A DNA stretch of 64,000 nt, from the NCBI RefSeq assembly GCF_008868125.1, contig NZ_WAAQ01000001.1, forward strand, positions 310,001 through 374,000, written 5' to 3'. This DNA is from Microbacterium maritypicum. Its GTDB lineage: Bacteria > Actinomycetota > Actinomycetes > Actinomycetales > Microbacteriaceae. Each line of letters starts with the position of its first letter. The first letter of the stretch is position 1. Below the pieces are notes generated by a model. That model had not been told where the DNA came from and made no database searches. It worked only from the letters and a program-made list of their open reading frames with translations. This document shows positions 33,401 through 43,286 of this stretch, piece after piece. The translations under genes and the position numbers were made by a program.

Positions 33401-34372
33401 ATGACTTCCTCCGAGAACCCGATCCTCGTCCTCATCGACGTCGATCCTTCCGGCTACGTCGCGAGCAGCACGGCGGCGCTCCTCGGCGCTGCTTCCACGA
33501 TCGGCTCGCCCGTGGCTCTGATCGTCGGCGGGAGCCCCGCCGCGGTGGACCAGGCTGCCGCGGCAGGAGCATCCGTCGTGCTGACCGCCGACGGCGACCC
33601 CGCAGCGCTCACCGTGCCGATCGTGGACGCCCTGCAGGCCGCAGCCGCGCAGGTGCGCCCCGACGCCGTGCTGATCTCGAACTCCATCTCCGGTCGTGAT
33701 GTGGCCGGACGCTTCGCTGTGCGCACGAAGAGCGCGCTGTCGGTCGACGCCGTCGGGGTCTCACGCGACGACGAGGGAGTGCTCGCGCATCACTCGGTCT
33801 ACGGCGGGGCGTACCTCGTCGACTCGGCTCCCACCTTCGGCACCCCCGTGATCACGGTGCGTCAGGGCGCGGTGGATGCGCGTGCCGAGGCCGTGCCGTC
33901 GCACTCGGTCGAGGTGCTCGATGTCACGCCGTCCGGGGCCGTCGCGGCGACGGCAGGTCCGGTCGAGGCGGTCGAGGTCGCCTCCTCCCGTCCCGAGCTG
34001 CGCGGAGCGACGCGCGTCGTCTCCGGCGGTCGGGGCCTCGCGTCCAAGGAGAAGTTCGTGCTCGTCGAGGAGCTCGCCGACGCACTCGGCGCGGCCGTCG
34101 GCGCCTCCAGGGCAGCCGTCGACGCCGGGTACATCCCGCAATCGCACCAGGTCGGTCAGACCGGGGTGTCGGTGTCGCCGCAGCTGTACGTCGCGCTCGG
34201 CATCTCCGGAGCGATCCAGCACCGCGCGGGCATGCAGACGTCGAAGAACATCGTCGCGATCAACAAGGACCCCGAGGCGCCGATCTTCGACGTCGCGGAC
34301 TTCGGCATCGTCGGCGACGTGTTCGCCGTGGTCCCGCAGGTGATCGCCGCCCTCGAGGCGCGGAAGAAGTAG
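33401..34372 (+). CDS. etfA: Electron transfer flavoprotein alpha subunit
   Basis: ETF alpha chain of 323 aa, FAD-binding. The C-terminal FAD domain is complete: [20 protein letters not shown] (about 206-225), [20 protein letters not shown] and [20 protein letters not shown], ending [17 protein letters not shown]. It starts 1 nt after the etfB stop, and the next gene starts 2 nt after its stop, so the three are a tight unit. No ETF:quinone oxidoreductase gene is present in the window. Confidence 0.94.
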   Translation: MTSSENPILVLIDVDPSGYVASSTAALLGAASTIGSPVALIVGGSPAAVDQAAAAGASVVLTADGDPAALTVPIVDALQAAAAQVRPDAVLISNSISGRDVAGRFAVRTKSALSVDAVGVSRDDEGVLAHHSVYGGAYLVDSAPTFGTPVITVRQGAVDARAEAVPSHSVEVLDVTPSGAVAATAGPVEAVEVASSRPELRGATRVVSGGRGLASKEKFVLVEELADALGAAVGASRAAVDAGYIPQSHQVGQTGVSVSPQLYVALGISGAIQHRAGMQTSKNIVAINKDPEAPIFDVADFGIVGDVFAVVPQVIAALEARKK

Positions 34373-34374
34373 CC

Positions 34375-36069
34375 ATGGCGACGCGGATGCTGCGACGCGG
34401 TCTGCCGCGCGTGCCGGGTGGAGAGCCCTGGCCTCCCGCTGATGCGGTGGCCGTCGACGCGGCCGCAGCGGAACCGGAGGCCGGTGCGGCCCCGGAGCCG
34501 GTGGCGCACGCGGTGACGCCGGCTGCGGTCGCCGCGGTCGACACCGGGGTGACGACCGGTGCGGTGGATCCGGCACGGGCGGACGCTCCCGCGCCGCCCA
34601 CGGAAGCCGCTTCTCCGGCGACCTCCGGAGCACTGCGCATCCGTCGCGGTCTGCCGCGGGTCTCGGGCGGCGAGCCCTGGCCGCCGTCGCAGACCCCCGC
34701 CGCCCTCGCTGCCGCGGCCCCCGCTCCGCACACGACGACGGCGGAACCGGCCGCAGAGGCAGCATCTCCCGTGTCGACGGCGATGGCGACCGCGCCGGAG
34801 GCGGCCGCCGCATCGACCGCCCCCTCGTCCGCAGTCGCCGAACCCGAGGCGCAGCCCGCCGCGGCCGGCGGTGTCCGTCGTGGCCTGCCCCGAGTGGTCG
34901 GTGGCGACCCCTGGCCGCCCGCGGACACTGTTCCGCTCGTGCGGACAGCCGCAGGATCCGCTCTTCTCGAGCCCGTCGCCTCCGAGAGCACGCCCGCTGC
35001 CGCCGTGGAAGCGACAGCCGTGGAAACGCCCGCAGCGGCCGCGACCGCCGTGGCCGTCGCCGGCTCTGCTCCGGCCATCGCCGACGTCTCGACGCCTCTG
35101 CCCTGGACCCGCACGGTGTGGAACGGGCGCGCACCGCGTCACATCCTTGCCGCACCGGCGCCGGCAACCGTCCGCCGTCGTCCGACCTGGACGCAGGCGA
35201 TCGGCGTGCTGTTCGGCGCCGCCGCGCTCGGAGTGCTCGCAGGAGCGGCGATCGCCTTCGTGCGGACGCTCCTGAGCTTCCCGTTCATGCAGGACTTCCT
35301 CGCAGCCTTCCCTGGCGAGTACGAACCCGCGATCGCGGTCGAGCCCGGGTTCTCGCCCTGGATCGGCTGGCAGCACTTCTTCAACATGTTCCTGATGGTG
35401 CTGATCATCCGCTCGGGCCTGCAGGTGCGCACCGAGAAGCGGCCGACCGTGTTCTGGACGCCCCGGGGCAACCCCAAGGGGAAGATCAGCCTCAACCTCT
35501 GGTTCCACCAGTCGCTCGACATCCTGTGGCTCGTGAACGGCGTGATCTTCGTGGTCCTTCTGTTCGTCACCGGGCACTGGGTGCGCATCGTGCCGACGAG
35601 CTGGGAGGTGTTCCCGAACGCGCTGTCGGCGGCACTGCAGTACGTCTCGTTCGACTGGCCGCACGAGAACGGCTGGAACAACTACAACAGCCTGCAGCAG
35701 CTCGCCTACTTCGCGACCGTGTTCATCGCCGCACCGCTCGCGGCGATCACCGGGTTCCGCATGTCGGGGCTGTGGCCCAAGAAGGCCGAGAAGCTGTCGA
35801 AGGCGTACCCGGTCGAGTGGGCGCGGGCGCTGCACTTCCCGATCATGCTCTACTTCGTGGCGTTCATCATCGCCCACGTCGCGCTCGTGATGCTGACCGG
35901 ATTCCTGCGCAACCTGAACCACATGTTCGCGGCGCAGGATGCGGTCACCTGGACCGGATTCTGGGTGTTCGTCCTCTCGCTCGTGGTGATCGCGATCGCG
36001 TGGGTGGCCGCCCGCCCGCTGGTGCTCGCCCCCATCGCGAAGGCGTTCGGGAAGGTCTCCGGACGCTGA
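34375..36069 (+). CDS. Repeat-bearing cytochrome b-type membrane protein linked to ETF
   Basis: Protein of 564 aa with two parts. Residues 1-271 are a soluble Ala/Pro-rich region carrying three near-identical copies of RRGLPRVxGGxPWPP (residues 7-21, 90-104, 168-182; spacing 83 and 78). Residues 272-564 form a di-heme-type cytochrome b/b561-like membrane domain with several hydrophobic helices and candidate heme histidines H334, H378, H401, H487 and H501 (the last two 14 apart). It lies 2 nt after etfA. Inference: it passes ETF electrons to the quinone pool. I know the cytochrome fold but no function for the repeated motif. Thiosulfate- or formate-dehydrogenase-type gamma subunits are distant alternatives. 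Confidence 0.8.
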   Translation: MATRMLRRGLPRVPGGEPWPPADAVAVDAAAAEPEAGAAPEPVAHAVTPAAVAAVDTGVTTGAVDPARADAPAPPTEAASPATSGALRIRRGLPRVSGGEPWPPSQTPAALAAAAPAPHTTTAEPAAEAASPVSTAMATAPEAAAASTAPSSAVAEPEAQPAAAGGVRRGLPRVVGGDPWPPADTVPLVRTAAGSALLEPVASESTPAAAVEATAVETPAAAATAVAVAGSAPAIADVSTPLPWTRTVWNGRAPRHILAAPAPATVRRRPTWTQAIGVLFGAAALGVLAGAAIAFVRTLLSFPFMQDFLAAFPGEYEPAIAVEPGFSPWIGWQHFFNMFLMVLIIRSGLQVRTEKRPTVFWTPRGNPKGKISLNLWFHQSLDILWLVNGVIFVVLLFVTGHWVRIVPTSWEVFPNALSAALQYVSFDWPHENGWNNYNSLQQLAYFATVFIAAPLAAITGFRMSGLWPKKAEKLSKAYPVEWARALHFPIMLYFVAFIIAHVALVMLTGFLRNLNHMFAAQDAVTWTGFWVFVLSLVVIAIAWVAARPLVLAPIAKAFGKVSGR

Positions 36070-36089
36070 GCCGGAGCTAGCCTGAGGGA

Positions 36090-36575
36090 GTGAGTGACAG
36101 CATCGACATCGAGACCTTCTGGCGACGGGCGAGGGCGGCTGATCCCCGCCTGCCCGAAGCGCAGCCGGAGGCGTGGGGTTTCGGTGCCACACCGCAGCAG
36201 GCCGACGAGCTTCTGGCGCTGGTGATCAGCGGAGTGAAGGTGGGTACCGCCTCCGCGCTGTGGGACTACGAACAGGCCGGGGAACCGCTGCCGCGCGTGG
36301 GCGAGCTGAGCATACTCCTCGACGGTGCCGAGGTGCCGCGAGCCGTGATCGAGACCGTCGCGGTCGAGGTCGTGCCGTTCGACGAGGTCGATGAAGAGCA
36401 CGCTTTCGCCGAGGGCGAGGGCGACCGCACGCTCGCGCACTGGCGTGAGGTGCACGAGCGCTTCTGGCGACTGCACTCCGAGAACCCCCGCGGATACGAG
36501 CCGGACATGCCAGTGGTGTGCGAGCGATTCCACCTGCTCCTCCCGTCGGATGCCGCGACTGCACCCACACGGTGA
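36090..36575 (+). CDS. ASCH domain protein
   Basis: PUA-like ASCH protein of 161 aa: [20 protein letters not shown], the [20 protein letters not shown] stretch, [20 protein letters not shown] and [20 protein letters not shown], with [20 protein letters not shown], all characteristic of the family. Such proteins bind RNA or modified nucleosides; some are amidohydrolases of N4-acetylcytidine. The GTG start is fixed by TAGCCT (36078-36083) exactly 6 nt upstream, with no usable Shine-Dalgarno gap, so it is probably leaderless and separate from the etf operon. Confidence 0.82.
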   Translation: MSDSIDIETFWRRARAADPRLPEAQPEAWGFGATPQQADELLALVISGVKVGTASALWDYEQAGEPLPRVGELSILLDGAEVPRAVIETVAVEVVPFDEVDEEHAFAEGEGDRTLAHWREVHERFWRLHSENPRGYEPDMPVVCERFHLLLPSDAATAPTR

Positions 36576-36605
36576 AGGATCATTCTCGACGACGGAAGGA
36601 AGATC

Positions 36606-37757
36606 ATGGCCGAGGCGTACATCATCGATGCGGTCCGCTCCCCGGTCGGACGGCGCGGCGGATCGCTCTCCGGCATCCATCCGGCTGATCTCGGCGCGCA
36701 CAGCCTCCGCGCGCTGGTTGATCGGGTCGGGATCGACCCCGGGGTGATCGACGACGTGGTGCTGGGGGCGATCGACGCGATCGGCGGACAGGCGGGGAAC
36801 GTGGCACGCACCGCCGCCCTGGTCGCCGGATTCCCCGAGCATGTGCCCGGTGTCACGATCGATCGCCAGTGCGGATCGAGCCAGCAGGCCGTGCACTTCG
36901 CGGCGCAGGCCGTGAAGAGCGGCGTGAACGACCTCGTGATCGCGGGCGGTCTGCAGAACATGTCGCAGGTGCCCCTGCTCGCTGCGGCCATCGTGGGGGA
37001 GGCCTACGGATTCACCACCCCGTATGCGGAGTCGCCGGGGTGGCGCGAGAGGTACGGCGACCAGGAGATCTCGCAGTTCGCTGGTGCGGAGCTGATCGCC
37101 GAGAAGTGGGACATCTCCCGCGAGGAGATGGAGCAGTTCGCCCTGGAGAGCCACCGCCGCGCGGCCGTCGCGCAGGACGAAGGTCGCTTCTCGAACGAGA
37201 TCGCCCCGCTGAACGGTCTCGACCACGACGAAGGCGTGCGCCGGGACACGACCCTGGAGCGGATGGCACAGCTCGCGCCGCTCAGGGAAGGCGGACGGAT
37301 CACGGCCGCCGTGTCGTCGCAGATCAGCGATGCCTCCAGCGCCGTGCTCATCGCGAGCGCACGGGCCGTGCGCGAACACGCACTCACGCCGCGCGCACGC
37401 ATCCATCAGATGACGGTCCGCGGCGCCAGCCCCGTGCTCATGCTCACGGCGCCCATCCCGGCGACCAGGCACGCTCTGGAGCGTGCGGGGCTCGGCATCG
37501 GCGACATCGACCTGTTCGAGGTGAACGAGGCTTTCGCTCCCGTGGTCCTCGCCTGGATGCGCGAGCTCGACGCCCCCTACGAGAAGGTCAACGTCAACGG
37601 CGGCGGCATCGCGCTCGGCCACCCGATCGGTGCGACCGGCACGAGGCTGCTCGCGACCATGCTGAACGAACTCGAGCGCACCGGCGGACGCTACGGCCTG
37701 CAGGCGATGTGCGAGGGCGGTGGTGTCGCGAACGTGACGATCATCGAGCGCCTCTGA
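36606..37757 (+). CDS. Thiolase (acetyl-CoA acetyltransferase)
   Basis: Thiolase of 383 aa. The nucleophilic Cys89 sits in TIDRQCGSSQQAVHFAAQAV, the active-site histidine in GGGIALGHPIGATGTRLL (about 331-348) and the second cysteine in MCEGGGVANVTII (about 368-380). The insert GIHPADLGAHSLRALVDRVG and length point to degradative acetyl-CoA acyltransferases. GGAAGGA precedes the ATG, 30 nt after the ASCH stop. It probably ends beta-oxidation or ketoacid degradation of the region; substrate chain length cannot be read. Confidence 0.9.
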   Translation: MAEAYIIDAVRSPVGRRGGSLSGIHPADLGAHSLRALVDRVGIDPGVIDDVVLGAIDAIGGQAGNVARTAALVAGFPEHVPGVTIDRQCGSSQQAVHFAAQAVKSGVNDLVIAGGLQNMSQVPLLAAAIVGEAYGFTTPYAESPGWRERYGDQEISQFAGAELIAEKWDISREEMEQFALESHRRAAVAQDEGRFSNEIAPLNGLDHDEGVRRDTTLERMAQLAPLREGGRITAAVSSQISDASSAVLIASARAVREHALTPRARIHQMTVRGASPVLMLTAPIPATRHALERAGLGIGDIDLFEVNEAFAPVVLAWMRELDAPYEKVNVNGGGIALGHPIGATGTRLLATMLNELERTGGRYGLQAMCEGGGVANVTIIERL

Positions 37758-37787
37758 CCTGCCGTCGCGCGAGCACCAGCGCAGACA

Positions 37788-37829
37788 GCGAGAGCGGGCC
37801 GCCTCCCCGGGGAGACGGCCCGCTCTCGC
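37788..37829. terminator. Bidirectional intrinsic terminator
   Basis: GCGAGAGCGGGCCG (37788-37801) pairs perfectly with CGGCCCGCTCTCGC (37816-37829), and the loop itself contains CTCCCCGGGGAG, which can extend the stem. It lies between the convergent thiolase and GNAT genes, 31 nt and 13 nt from their stops. Confidence 0.8.
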
Positions 37830-37841
37830 GTGTGCGATCGA

Positions 37842-38351
37842 TCAGGGGCGGACGAAGCGGACCTCGGTCAGCGTCTCGCCCAGGAACGGCTCGGTGTGCG
37901 ATGCGCCGTCGAGGCGGAAGCCGTTGCGCGCGTAGAACCGGTGCGCGCGGGGGTTGTCCTCGGCGACCCACAGATACAGCGGCTCGTCCTTCTCGACGGC
38001 CGCGTCGAACAGCTTCTGGCCGATGCCGGTGGAGTGCCACGCATCGAGCAGGTAGATGAAGTAGAGCTCGCGGAACGCGGGAGCGTCCTTGTCGCGCGCG
38101 GGACCGGAGCCGACGAAGCCGACGATCTCGCCGTCGACGAGCGCGGCGTTCATCGTGAACTCGGGGCCCTGCGAGGCCCAGTGCGTCCACAGCTCGGCCA
38201 TGCGGCGGGGCGAGACCTTCTCCAGCGCCGCCTTGCTGATCAGGTGGTCGTAGGTCTCGTGCCAGCACTGCGCGTGCACGCGACCGAGGGCTTCCGCATC
38301 CACATCACGGACCGGACGGACGATGACTTCAGGCTGGGCTTCGGCGCTCAT
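37842..38351 (-). CDS. GNAT-family N-acetyltransferase
   Basis: Acetyltransferase of 169 aa. The acetyl-CoA motif A region is YFIYLLDAWHSTGIGQKLFD (about 98-117; a variant of RGxGxG as HSTGIG), followed by LYLWVAEDNPRAHRFYARNG, the typical motif B. N-terminal VRPVRDVDAEALGRVHAQCW is the usual GNAT opening. The chosen ATG (38351) is preceded by TAGAGT (complement of 38359-38364) with 7 nt spacing, indicating a near-leaderless mRNA. Substrate unknown. Confidence 0.87.
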   Translation of the reverse strand: MSAEAQPEVIVRPVRDVDAEALGRVHAQCWHETYDHLISKAALEKVSPRRMAELWTHWASQGPEFTMNAALVDGEIVGFVGSGPARDKDAPAFRELYFIYLLDAWHSTGIGQKLFDAAVEKDEPLYLWVAEDNPRAHRFYARNGFRLDGASHTEPFLGETLTEVRFVRP

Positions 38352-38482
38352 GTTCGTGACTCTACGCGCGGCGTCCACGAAGAGGAAATCGAGTGGATGT
38401 TCGATGACACCCGATGCGCGGGCATGGAGGGTTCGCACAACGATGTTCGCCGATCGTGCGCTCCTGGCTACGATCGATCCTC

Positions 38483-39043
38483 GTGAACGTGATCTGGCGG
38501 ACCCTCCTGGTAATCCTCGGCGCTCGCCGCCGCGTGCGACGGGGGAAGACCCTCGATGCGTCGGCGGTCAGCAGCATCCGCCTGACCACGCTGCCGACCG
38601 ACATCGATATCCTGCGCCACATGAACAACGGGCGCTACCTGTCGCTCTTCGACCTCGGACGCTGGGATCTGCTGATACGAACCGGGCTGTTCGACGCGAT
38701 GAAGGAGCACGGCTGGTACGCGGTCGTGTCCAGCGAGACCGTGACGTTCCGCAAGTCGCTGCAGCTGTGGCAGCGCTTCGACGTGCAGTCGCGCTTCATC
38801 GGCCACGACGACAAGGCGGTGTTCCTCGAGCACAGGGCCGTCGTCGACGGAGAGATCTACGCGCGGGTGATCGTGCGCTCGCGCATGCTGCGCCGTACCG
38901 GGGGCACCGTCAGCAACGAAGAGCTGTTCGCCGCCGTGGGCAAGCCCGAAGGCGTGCCGGAGATCGATGCGTGGGTTCACGACTGGGCCGCGGCGTCCGC
39001 CCTCCCTCCCGTGCGGGTGAAGGCTCCGAGCGTCTGGGGGTGA
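38483..39043 (+). CDS. Hotdog-fold acyl-CoA thioesterase (THEM6-like)
   Basis: Protein of 186 aa. A short hydrophobic N-terminus (VNVIWRTLLVILGARRR) precedes a hotdog thioesterase domain with the motif TDIDILRHMNNGRYLSLFDL (about 39-58; catalytic D and N context), then WYAVVSSETVTFRKSLQL and ARVIVRSRMLRRTGG. Members act on fatty acyl- or aromatic acyl-CoA. The GTG start has no Shine-Dalgarno; TACGAT (38469-38474) lies 8 nt upstream, so translation is probably leaderless or nearly so. Confidence 0.82.
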   Translation: MNVIWRTLLVILGARRRVRRGKTLDASAVSSIRLTTLPTDIDILRHMNNGRYLSLFDLGRWDLLIRTGLFDAMKEHGWYAVVSSETVTFRKSLQLWQRFDVQSRFIGHDDKAVFLEHRAVVDGEIYARVIVRSRMLRRTGGTVSNEELFAAVGKPEGVPEIDAWVHDWAAASALPPVRVKAPSVWG

Positions 39044-39119
39044 AAGAAGCGACGGGGTAGCCGCCCCGGGACGGGCCTGTATACCGTGCAAACCAGAGCA
39101 CGGACCTAGGCTGAAATCC

Positions 39120-42100
39120 ATGGCTGACTCCCTGTCGGATGCCGTGGCATCCGCACCCCTCGCAGACCGTGCCGTCGAGCTCGCTCGTCGGTGGGCGATC
39201 GAGGCCGCGGCGATCGAACCCGACCCTGCCGCCGCCCGGCTCGCCGGGGTGCTGCAGGACGTCAACGGTCTGCCGTTCACGCTCGGCTTCGTCGACGGCG
39301 TCATGCGCCCGGAGAGCCTCACCGCCGCGGCCTCGCAGCTGCACCGGATCGCCCCGATCGTGCCTGAATTCCTGCCCTGGTACCTGCGCTCGGTGGTGCG
39401 TCTCGGCGGCGGTGTCGCGCAGATCCTGCCCTCGCCCGTGGTGCCGATCGCCCGCTGGGTGCTCCGCGACATGGTCGGCCACCTCGTCGTCGACGCGCGC
39501 CCAGCGAAACTCGGAGCGGCGATCGAGCGGATCAGGGCGAACGGCTCCCGTCTCAACCTCAACCTGCTCGGTGAGGCCGTGCTCGGCGAGACGGAGGCGC
39601 GGCGGCGGCTCGACGGCATCCACGCGCTCATCCAGCGCCCGGATGTGGACTACGTCTCGGTCAAGGTCTCGGCGATCATCAGCCACCTCTCGATGTGGGC
39701 GTTCGAGGAGGTCGTCGACGAGGTGGTCGCTCGCCTCCTGCCGCTGTACGTCACCGCAGCGGCCGACGGCACCTTCATCAACCTCGACATGGAGGAGTAC
39801 CGCGACCTCGACCTCACGATCGCGGTCTTCACGCGCATCCTCGAAGACCCGCGCCTGACCGGGCTCGAGGCCGGGATCGTGCTGCAGGCCTACCTGCCCG
39901 ACGCCCTGCCCGCCCTGCAGGAGCTCACCGCCTGGGCGCAGGACCGCGTCGCGCACGGCGGCGCCCGCATCAAGGTGCGACTCGTCAAGGGCGCCAACCT
40001 CGCGATGGAGCACGTCGAGGCGCGCATGCACGGCTGGACGCCCGCGACCTACGACACCAAGCTCGACACCGACGCCAACTACCTGCGCTGCCTGGACTGG
40101 GCGCTGCAGCCCGAGCGCGCCGCGGCCGTGAAGCTCGGCGTCGCGGGGCACAACCTCTTCGGCATCGCCTACGCGTGGCTGCTGGCGGGGGAACGGGGTG
40201 TGCGCGAGGCCGTCGAGTTCGAGATGCTCCTCGGCATGGCACAGGGACAGGTGCAGGCCGTCTCGCGCGAGGTCGGCCCGGTGCTGCTGTACGTGCCGGT
40301 CGTGGAGCCCGCCGAGTTCGACGTGGCCATCAGCTACCTGGTGCGCCGGCTCGAGGAGAACGCCTCGTCGGAGAACTTCCTCTCCGCCGCGTTCCGCCTC
40401 GGCGAGGACGAGTCGCTGTTCGTGCGGGAGCATGACCGCTTCCTCGATGCGCTCGACAGAGCGGGCGACCCCACGCTGCGTATCGGGCCGCGTCGCACGC
40501 AAGACCGCAGCGCGCCCGTGCACGAGTCCGTGCGGACGGCCCCCGCAGCCGCGATGCCCGAGACCGAACTCACCAAGGCGGTGCTCGGCATCTCGCGCGG
40601 CTCCGACGACGGAGGACGGGAGGCGTTCCTCGAGACCGCCGTGTACTCCGCCCGTGAGCTGGATCAGGATGCCGGCGGAGCGCCGGGCTTCTCGAACACC
40701 GCCGACAGCGACCCCGCCCTCCCTGCGAACCGCGAGTGGGCGCGTGAGGTGCGCGAGCGCATCCCCGCATCCGACCTCGGCGCCGCCACGATCACGGTCG
40801 CGCGGGTCTCGGATGCGGAGGATCTCGAACGGATCGTGCAGGGCGTGCATCGCGCGGCCCCGTCTTGGGGCGTGCGGCCCGCCGCCGAACGCGCCGAGGT
40901 GCTGCTGCGCGCTGCGGCCGCGCTCGAATCGCGCCGGGGGGATCTCATCGAGGTCGCGGCCTCCGAGACGGGCAAGGTCTTCGCCGAAGCCGACGTCGAG
41001 GTGAGCGAGGCGGTCGACTTCGCCCGCTACTACGCGGCCAAGGCGCGCGAGCTCGACGCGATCGCCGGAGCCGTGTTCGTCCCGGCGGCGGTCACCGTCG
41101 TCGCACCGCCCTGGAACTTCCCCCTCGCGATCCCCGCCGGTGGCGTGCTCGCCGCGCTCGCCGCAGGTTCCGGCGTCGTCTTCAAGCCCGCGCCGCAGGC
41201 CCGCCGCTGCGCTGCCGTGATCGCCGAGACCCTGTGGCAGGCGGGGGTGCCGCGCGACCTCCTCGCACTCGTCGACATCGAGGAGGGCGAGCTCGGGCGC
41301 GCGCTCATCACGAACGACGCCGTCGATCGCGTGATCCTCACCGGAGCGTGGGACACGGCCGCGCTGTTCCGTTCGTGGCGGCCCGACCTGCCGCTGCTCG
41401 CCGAGACCAGCGGCAAGAACGCCATGATCATCACCCCGTCGGCGGATCTCGACCTCGCCGTCGCCGACCTCGTCAAGAGCGCCTTCGGGCATGCCGGGCA
41501 GAAGTGCTCGGCGGCGTCGCTGGTGATCCTCGTGGGTCCGGTCGGACGCTCGGCTCGGTTCGCCCGCCAGCTGGCCGACGCCGTGCGCTCGCTGCACGTC
41601 GGGCAGCCGACCGATCCGTTGGCCGAGGTGGGCCCTGTGATCGAGCGGCCTCACGGCAAGCTCGCCTGGGCGCTGAGCGAGCTCGAAGGCGATGAGCAGT
41701 GGCTGATCGAGCCCGCGCTCGCACCGGGAGACGACGGCAGCGGGCGGCTGTGGCGGCCCGGCATCCGTGTCGGTGTGCAGCCGGGGTCGCGCTTTCACGC
41801 CGAGGAGTTCTTCGGACCGGTGCTGGGGGTGATGCACGCGCCGACGTTCGCGCGCGCCGTGGAGATGCAGAACGCCGTCGCCTACGGGCTCACCGCAGGT
41901 CTGCACACCCAGGACCCGGAGGAGCTGTCGTACTGGCTCGGACGGGTGCAGGCCGGCAACCTCTACGTGAACCGGGGCATCACCGGGGCGATCGTGCAGC
42001 GCCAGCCGTTCGGCGGGTGGAAACGTTCCTCGGTCGGTCCCGGTGCCAAGGCCGGTGGCCCGAACTACCTCATCGGCCTGGGGTCGTGGCGTTCGCAGCC

Positions 42101-42770
42101 GGGCGGACCGGCCTCCAGCACCCTGCATCTGCGGGGGCTCGACTCCCGCATCACGGCCCTGATCGAATCGGCCCAGTCGTCGCTCGCCTACGAGTCGTTC
42201 GAGTGGCTCCGGCGCTCCGCGCTGTCGGATGCGCTCGCCTGGGACCGGGAGTTCGGGCAGGTGCGCGACGTCTCGCGTCTGGGCGTGGAGCGAAACCTCT
42301 TCCGCTACCGGCCGGTGCCCGTCGAGGTTCGCGCGACCGACGATGCGGCTCTGCAGGACCTGCTGCGCGTCGTGATCGCCGGAGTGCGCTCGGGTGCGAA
42401 GTTCGTCATCTCGACACCGGTGGGGGTGCCCGCCGACGTGCGTCGAGCCCTCAGCGACCTCGATGCCCCGGTGTTCCTGGAGAGCGACGACGAGTGGCTG
42501 CAGCGGATGCTGGGGCAGGATGATGCCTCCGACGGCGTCGCGCTGCCGGCGAGCGATCGGGTGCGGCTGGTCGGCGGCCGTGACGGGGTCGCCGCTCTTC
42601 GCGCGAAGCTCGCCACCGCCTCGGCCGGTGATCCCGATCTCGCGGTGTACGACGGCGAGGTGACGGCCGCCGCGCGCATCGAGCTGCTGCCGTTCGTGCA
42701 CGAGCAGTCGATCTCGATCACCGCGCACCGTTACGGCAACCTCGACCCGTGGAGCAGCGACGTGATCTGA
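39120..42770 (+). CDS. putA: Bifunctional proline dehydrogenase/L-glutamate-gamma-semialdehyde dehydrogenase
   Basis: Membrane-associated enzyme of 1216 aa oxidising proline to glutamate. The FAD-dependent PRODH barrel (about 90-460) shows NLLGEAVLGETEARRRLDGI, YVSVKVSAI, INLDMEEYRDLDLTI and RLVKGANLAMEHVEARMHGW; the ALDH domain (about 540-985) has TVVAPPWNFPLAIPAGGVLA, ETSGKNAMIITPSADLDLAV and nucleophile Cys796 in HAGQKCSAASLVI. A further C-terminal domain (about 1000-1216) is the helper domain seen in longer PutAs, without an N-terminal DNA-binding RHH. TAGGCT (39107-39112) 7 nt before the ATG and a CCGTGC/GCACGG dyad (39084-39103) form its promoter region. Confidence 0.94.
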   Translation: MADSLSDAVASAPLADRAVELARRWAIEAAAIEPDPAAARLAGVLQDVNGLPFTLGFVDGVMRPESLTAAASQLHRIAPIVPEFLPWYLRSVVRLGGGVAQILPSPVVPIARWVLRDMVGHLVVDARPAKLGAAIERIRANGSRLNLNLLGEAVLGETEARRRLDGIHALIQRPDVDYVSVKVSAIISHLSMWAFEEVVDEVVARLLPLYVTAAADGTFINLDMEEYRDLDLTIAVFTRILEDPRLTGLEAGIVLQAYLPDALPALQELTAWAQDRVAHGGARIKVRLVKGANLAMEHVEARMHGWTPATYDTKLDTDANYLRCLDWALQPERAAAVKLGVAGHNLFGIAYAWLLAGERGVREAVEFEMLLGMAQGQVQAVSREVGPVLLYVPVVEPAEFDVAISYLVRRLEENASSENFLSAAFRLGEDESLFVREHDRFLDALDRAGDPTLRIGPRRTQDRSAPVHESVRTAPAAAMPETELTKAVLGISRGSDDGGREAFLETAVYSARELDQDAGGAPGFSNTADSDPALPANREWAREVRERIPASDLGAATITVARVSDAEDLERIVQGVHRAAPSWGVRPAAERAEVLLRAAAALESRRGDLIEVAASETGKVFAEADVEVSEAVDFARYYAAKARELDAIAGAVFVPAAVTVVAPPWNFPLAIPAGGVLAALAAGSGVVFKPAPQARRCAAVIAETLWQAGVPRDLLALVDIEEGELGRALITNDAVDRVILTGAWDTAALFRSWRPDLPLLAETSGKNAMIITPSADLDLAVADLVKSAFGHAGQKCSAASLVILVGPVGRSARFARQLADAVRSLHVGQPTDPLAEVGPVIERPHGKLAWALSELEGDEQWLIEPALAPGDDGSGRLWRPGIRVGVQPGSRFHAEEFFGPVLGVMHAPTFARAVEMQNAVAYGLTAGLHTQDPEELSYWLGRVQAGNLYVNRGITGAIVQRQPFGGWKRSSVGPGAKAGGPNYLIGLGSWRSQPGGPASSTLHLRGLDSRITALIESAQSSLAYESFEWLRRSALSDALAWDREFGQVRDVSRLGVERNLFRYRPVPVEVRATDDAALQDLLRVVIAGVRSGAKFVISTPVGVPADVRRALSDLDAPVFLESDDEWLQRMLGQDDASDGVALPASDRVRLVGGRDGVAALRAKLATASAGDPDLAVYDGEVTAAARIELLPFVHEQSISITAHRYGNLDPWSSDVI

Positions 42771-42776
42771 TCTTCG

Positions 42777-42840
42777 TGTAAAGAATTCTTGACACACCTC
42801 CGGCGTCGACGTACGCTGAGCGTGTCAACAATCTTTTACA
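42777..42840 (+). promoter_or_regulatory. Promoter with two 18-bp operator palindromes
   Basis: TGTAAAGAATTCTTGACA (42777-42794) is a near-perfect palindrome and TGTCAACAATCTTTTACA (42823-42840) is an inverted copy, 46 bp apart; consensus TGTMAA-N6-TTKACA. The first contains the -35 TTGACA (42789-42794), 17 nt from TACGCT (42812-42817); the second covers the start of transcription and ends 11 nt before the ATG. The small XRE protein encoded downstream is the likely binder. Confidence 0.7.
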
Positions 42841-42851
42841 TCGGAGTCGTC

Positions 42852-43286
42852 ATGGTCTTTGAAGAACGCAACGCCTGGGCCGGGCTGATCGTCAGCCCCA
42901 TCGTGATGGTCGCGTACGTCGTGCTGGTGCTCCAGAACGCCGGGGGAGGCCCGCTCACCGACGTCGATTGGTTCCCGCTCATGCTGTGGGTGATCGGTGG
43001 GGGCATCGTCGCCACGATCGTGGTCAGCATCGGCTGGGGGCTCATCGCCGGGATCAAAGACCCCGACGGCGTCGGTCGCTCCGACATCCGCGACCGCGAC
43101 ATCAGCCGGATGGGCGGCCGTGTGGAACAGGGCTTCGTGGTGATCGCCGGACTCGGCGTCATCGCGCTGTGCGCGGTCGGCGCCGATGTCTTCTGGATCG
43201 CGAACACGATGTTCGCGGGCTTCGCGGTGTCGGCCTTCATCGGCTGCATCGCCCGGGTGATCGCCTACCGGCGGGGCCTCGTCTGA
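42852..43286 (+). CDS. Small integral membrane protein paired with XRE regulator
   Basis: Protein of 144 aa with four hydrophobic helices (WAGLIVSPIVMVAYVVLVL; FPLMLWVIGGGIVATIVVSI; GFVVIAGLGVIALCAVGADV; MFAGFAVSAFIGCIARVIAY) and a charged cytoplasmic loop KDPDGVGRSDIRDRDISRM between helices 2 and 3. Its stop overlaps the XRE start (TGATG). Small XRE proteins are commonly encoded with such membrane partners, which may sequester or signal to the regulator; the function of this one is unknown. GGAG precedes the ATG. Confidence 0.8.
   Translation: MVFEERNAWAGLIVSPIVMVAYVVLVLQNAGGGPLTDVDWFPLMLWVIGGGIVATIVVSIGWGLIAGIKDPDGVGRSDIRDRDISRMGGRVEQGFVVIAGLGVIALCAVGADVFWIANTMFAGFAVSAFIGCIARVIAYRRGLV

Noticed and set aside
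38910..42797. A 1295-codon open frame on the minus strand opposite putA
   Set aside because: It is antisense to a gene with complete PRODH and ALDH motifs, its translation is Arg/Val/Gly-rich with no domain, and such shadow frames are expected at this GC content.
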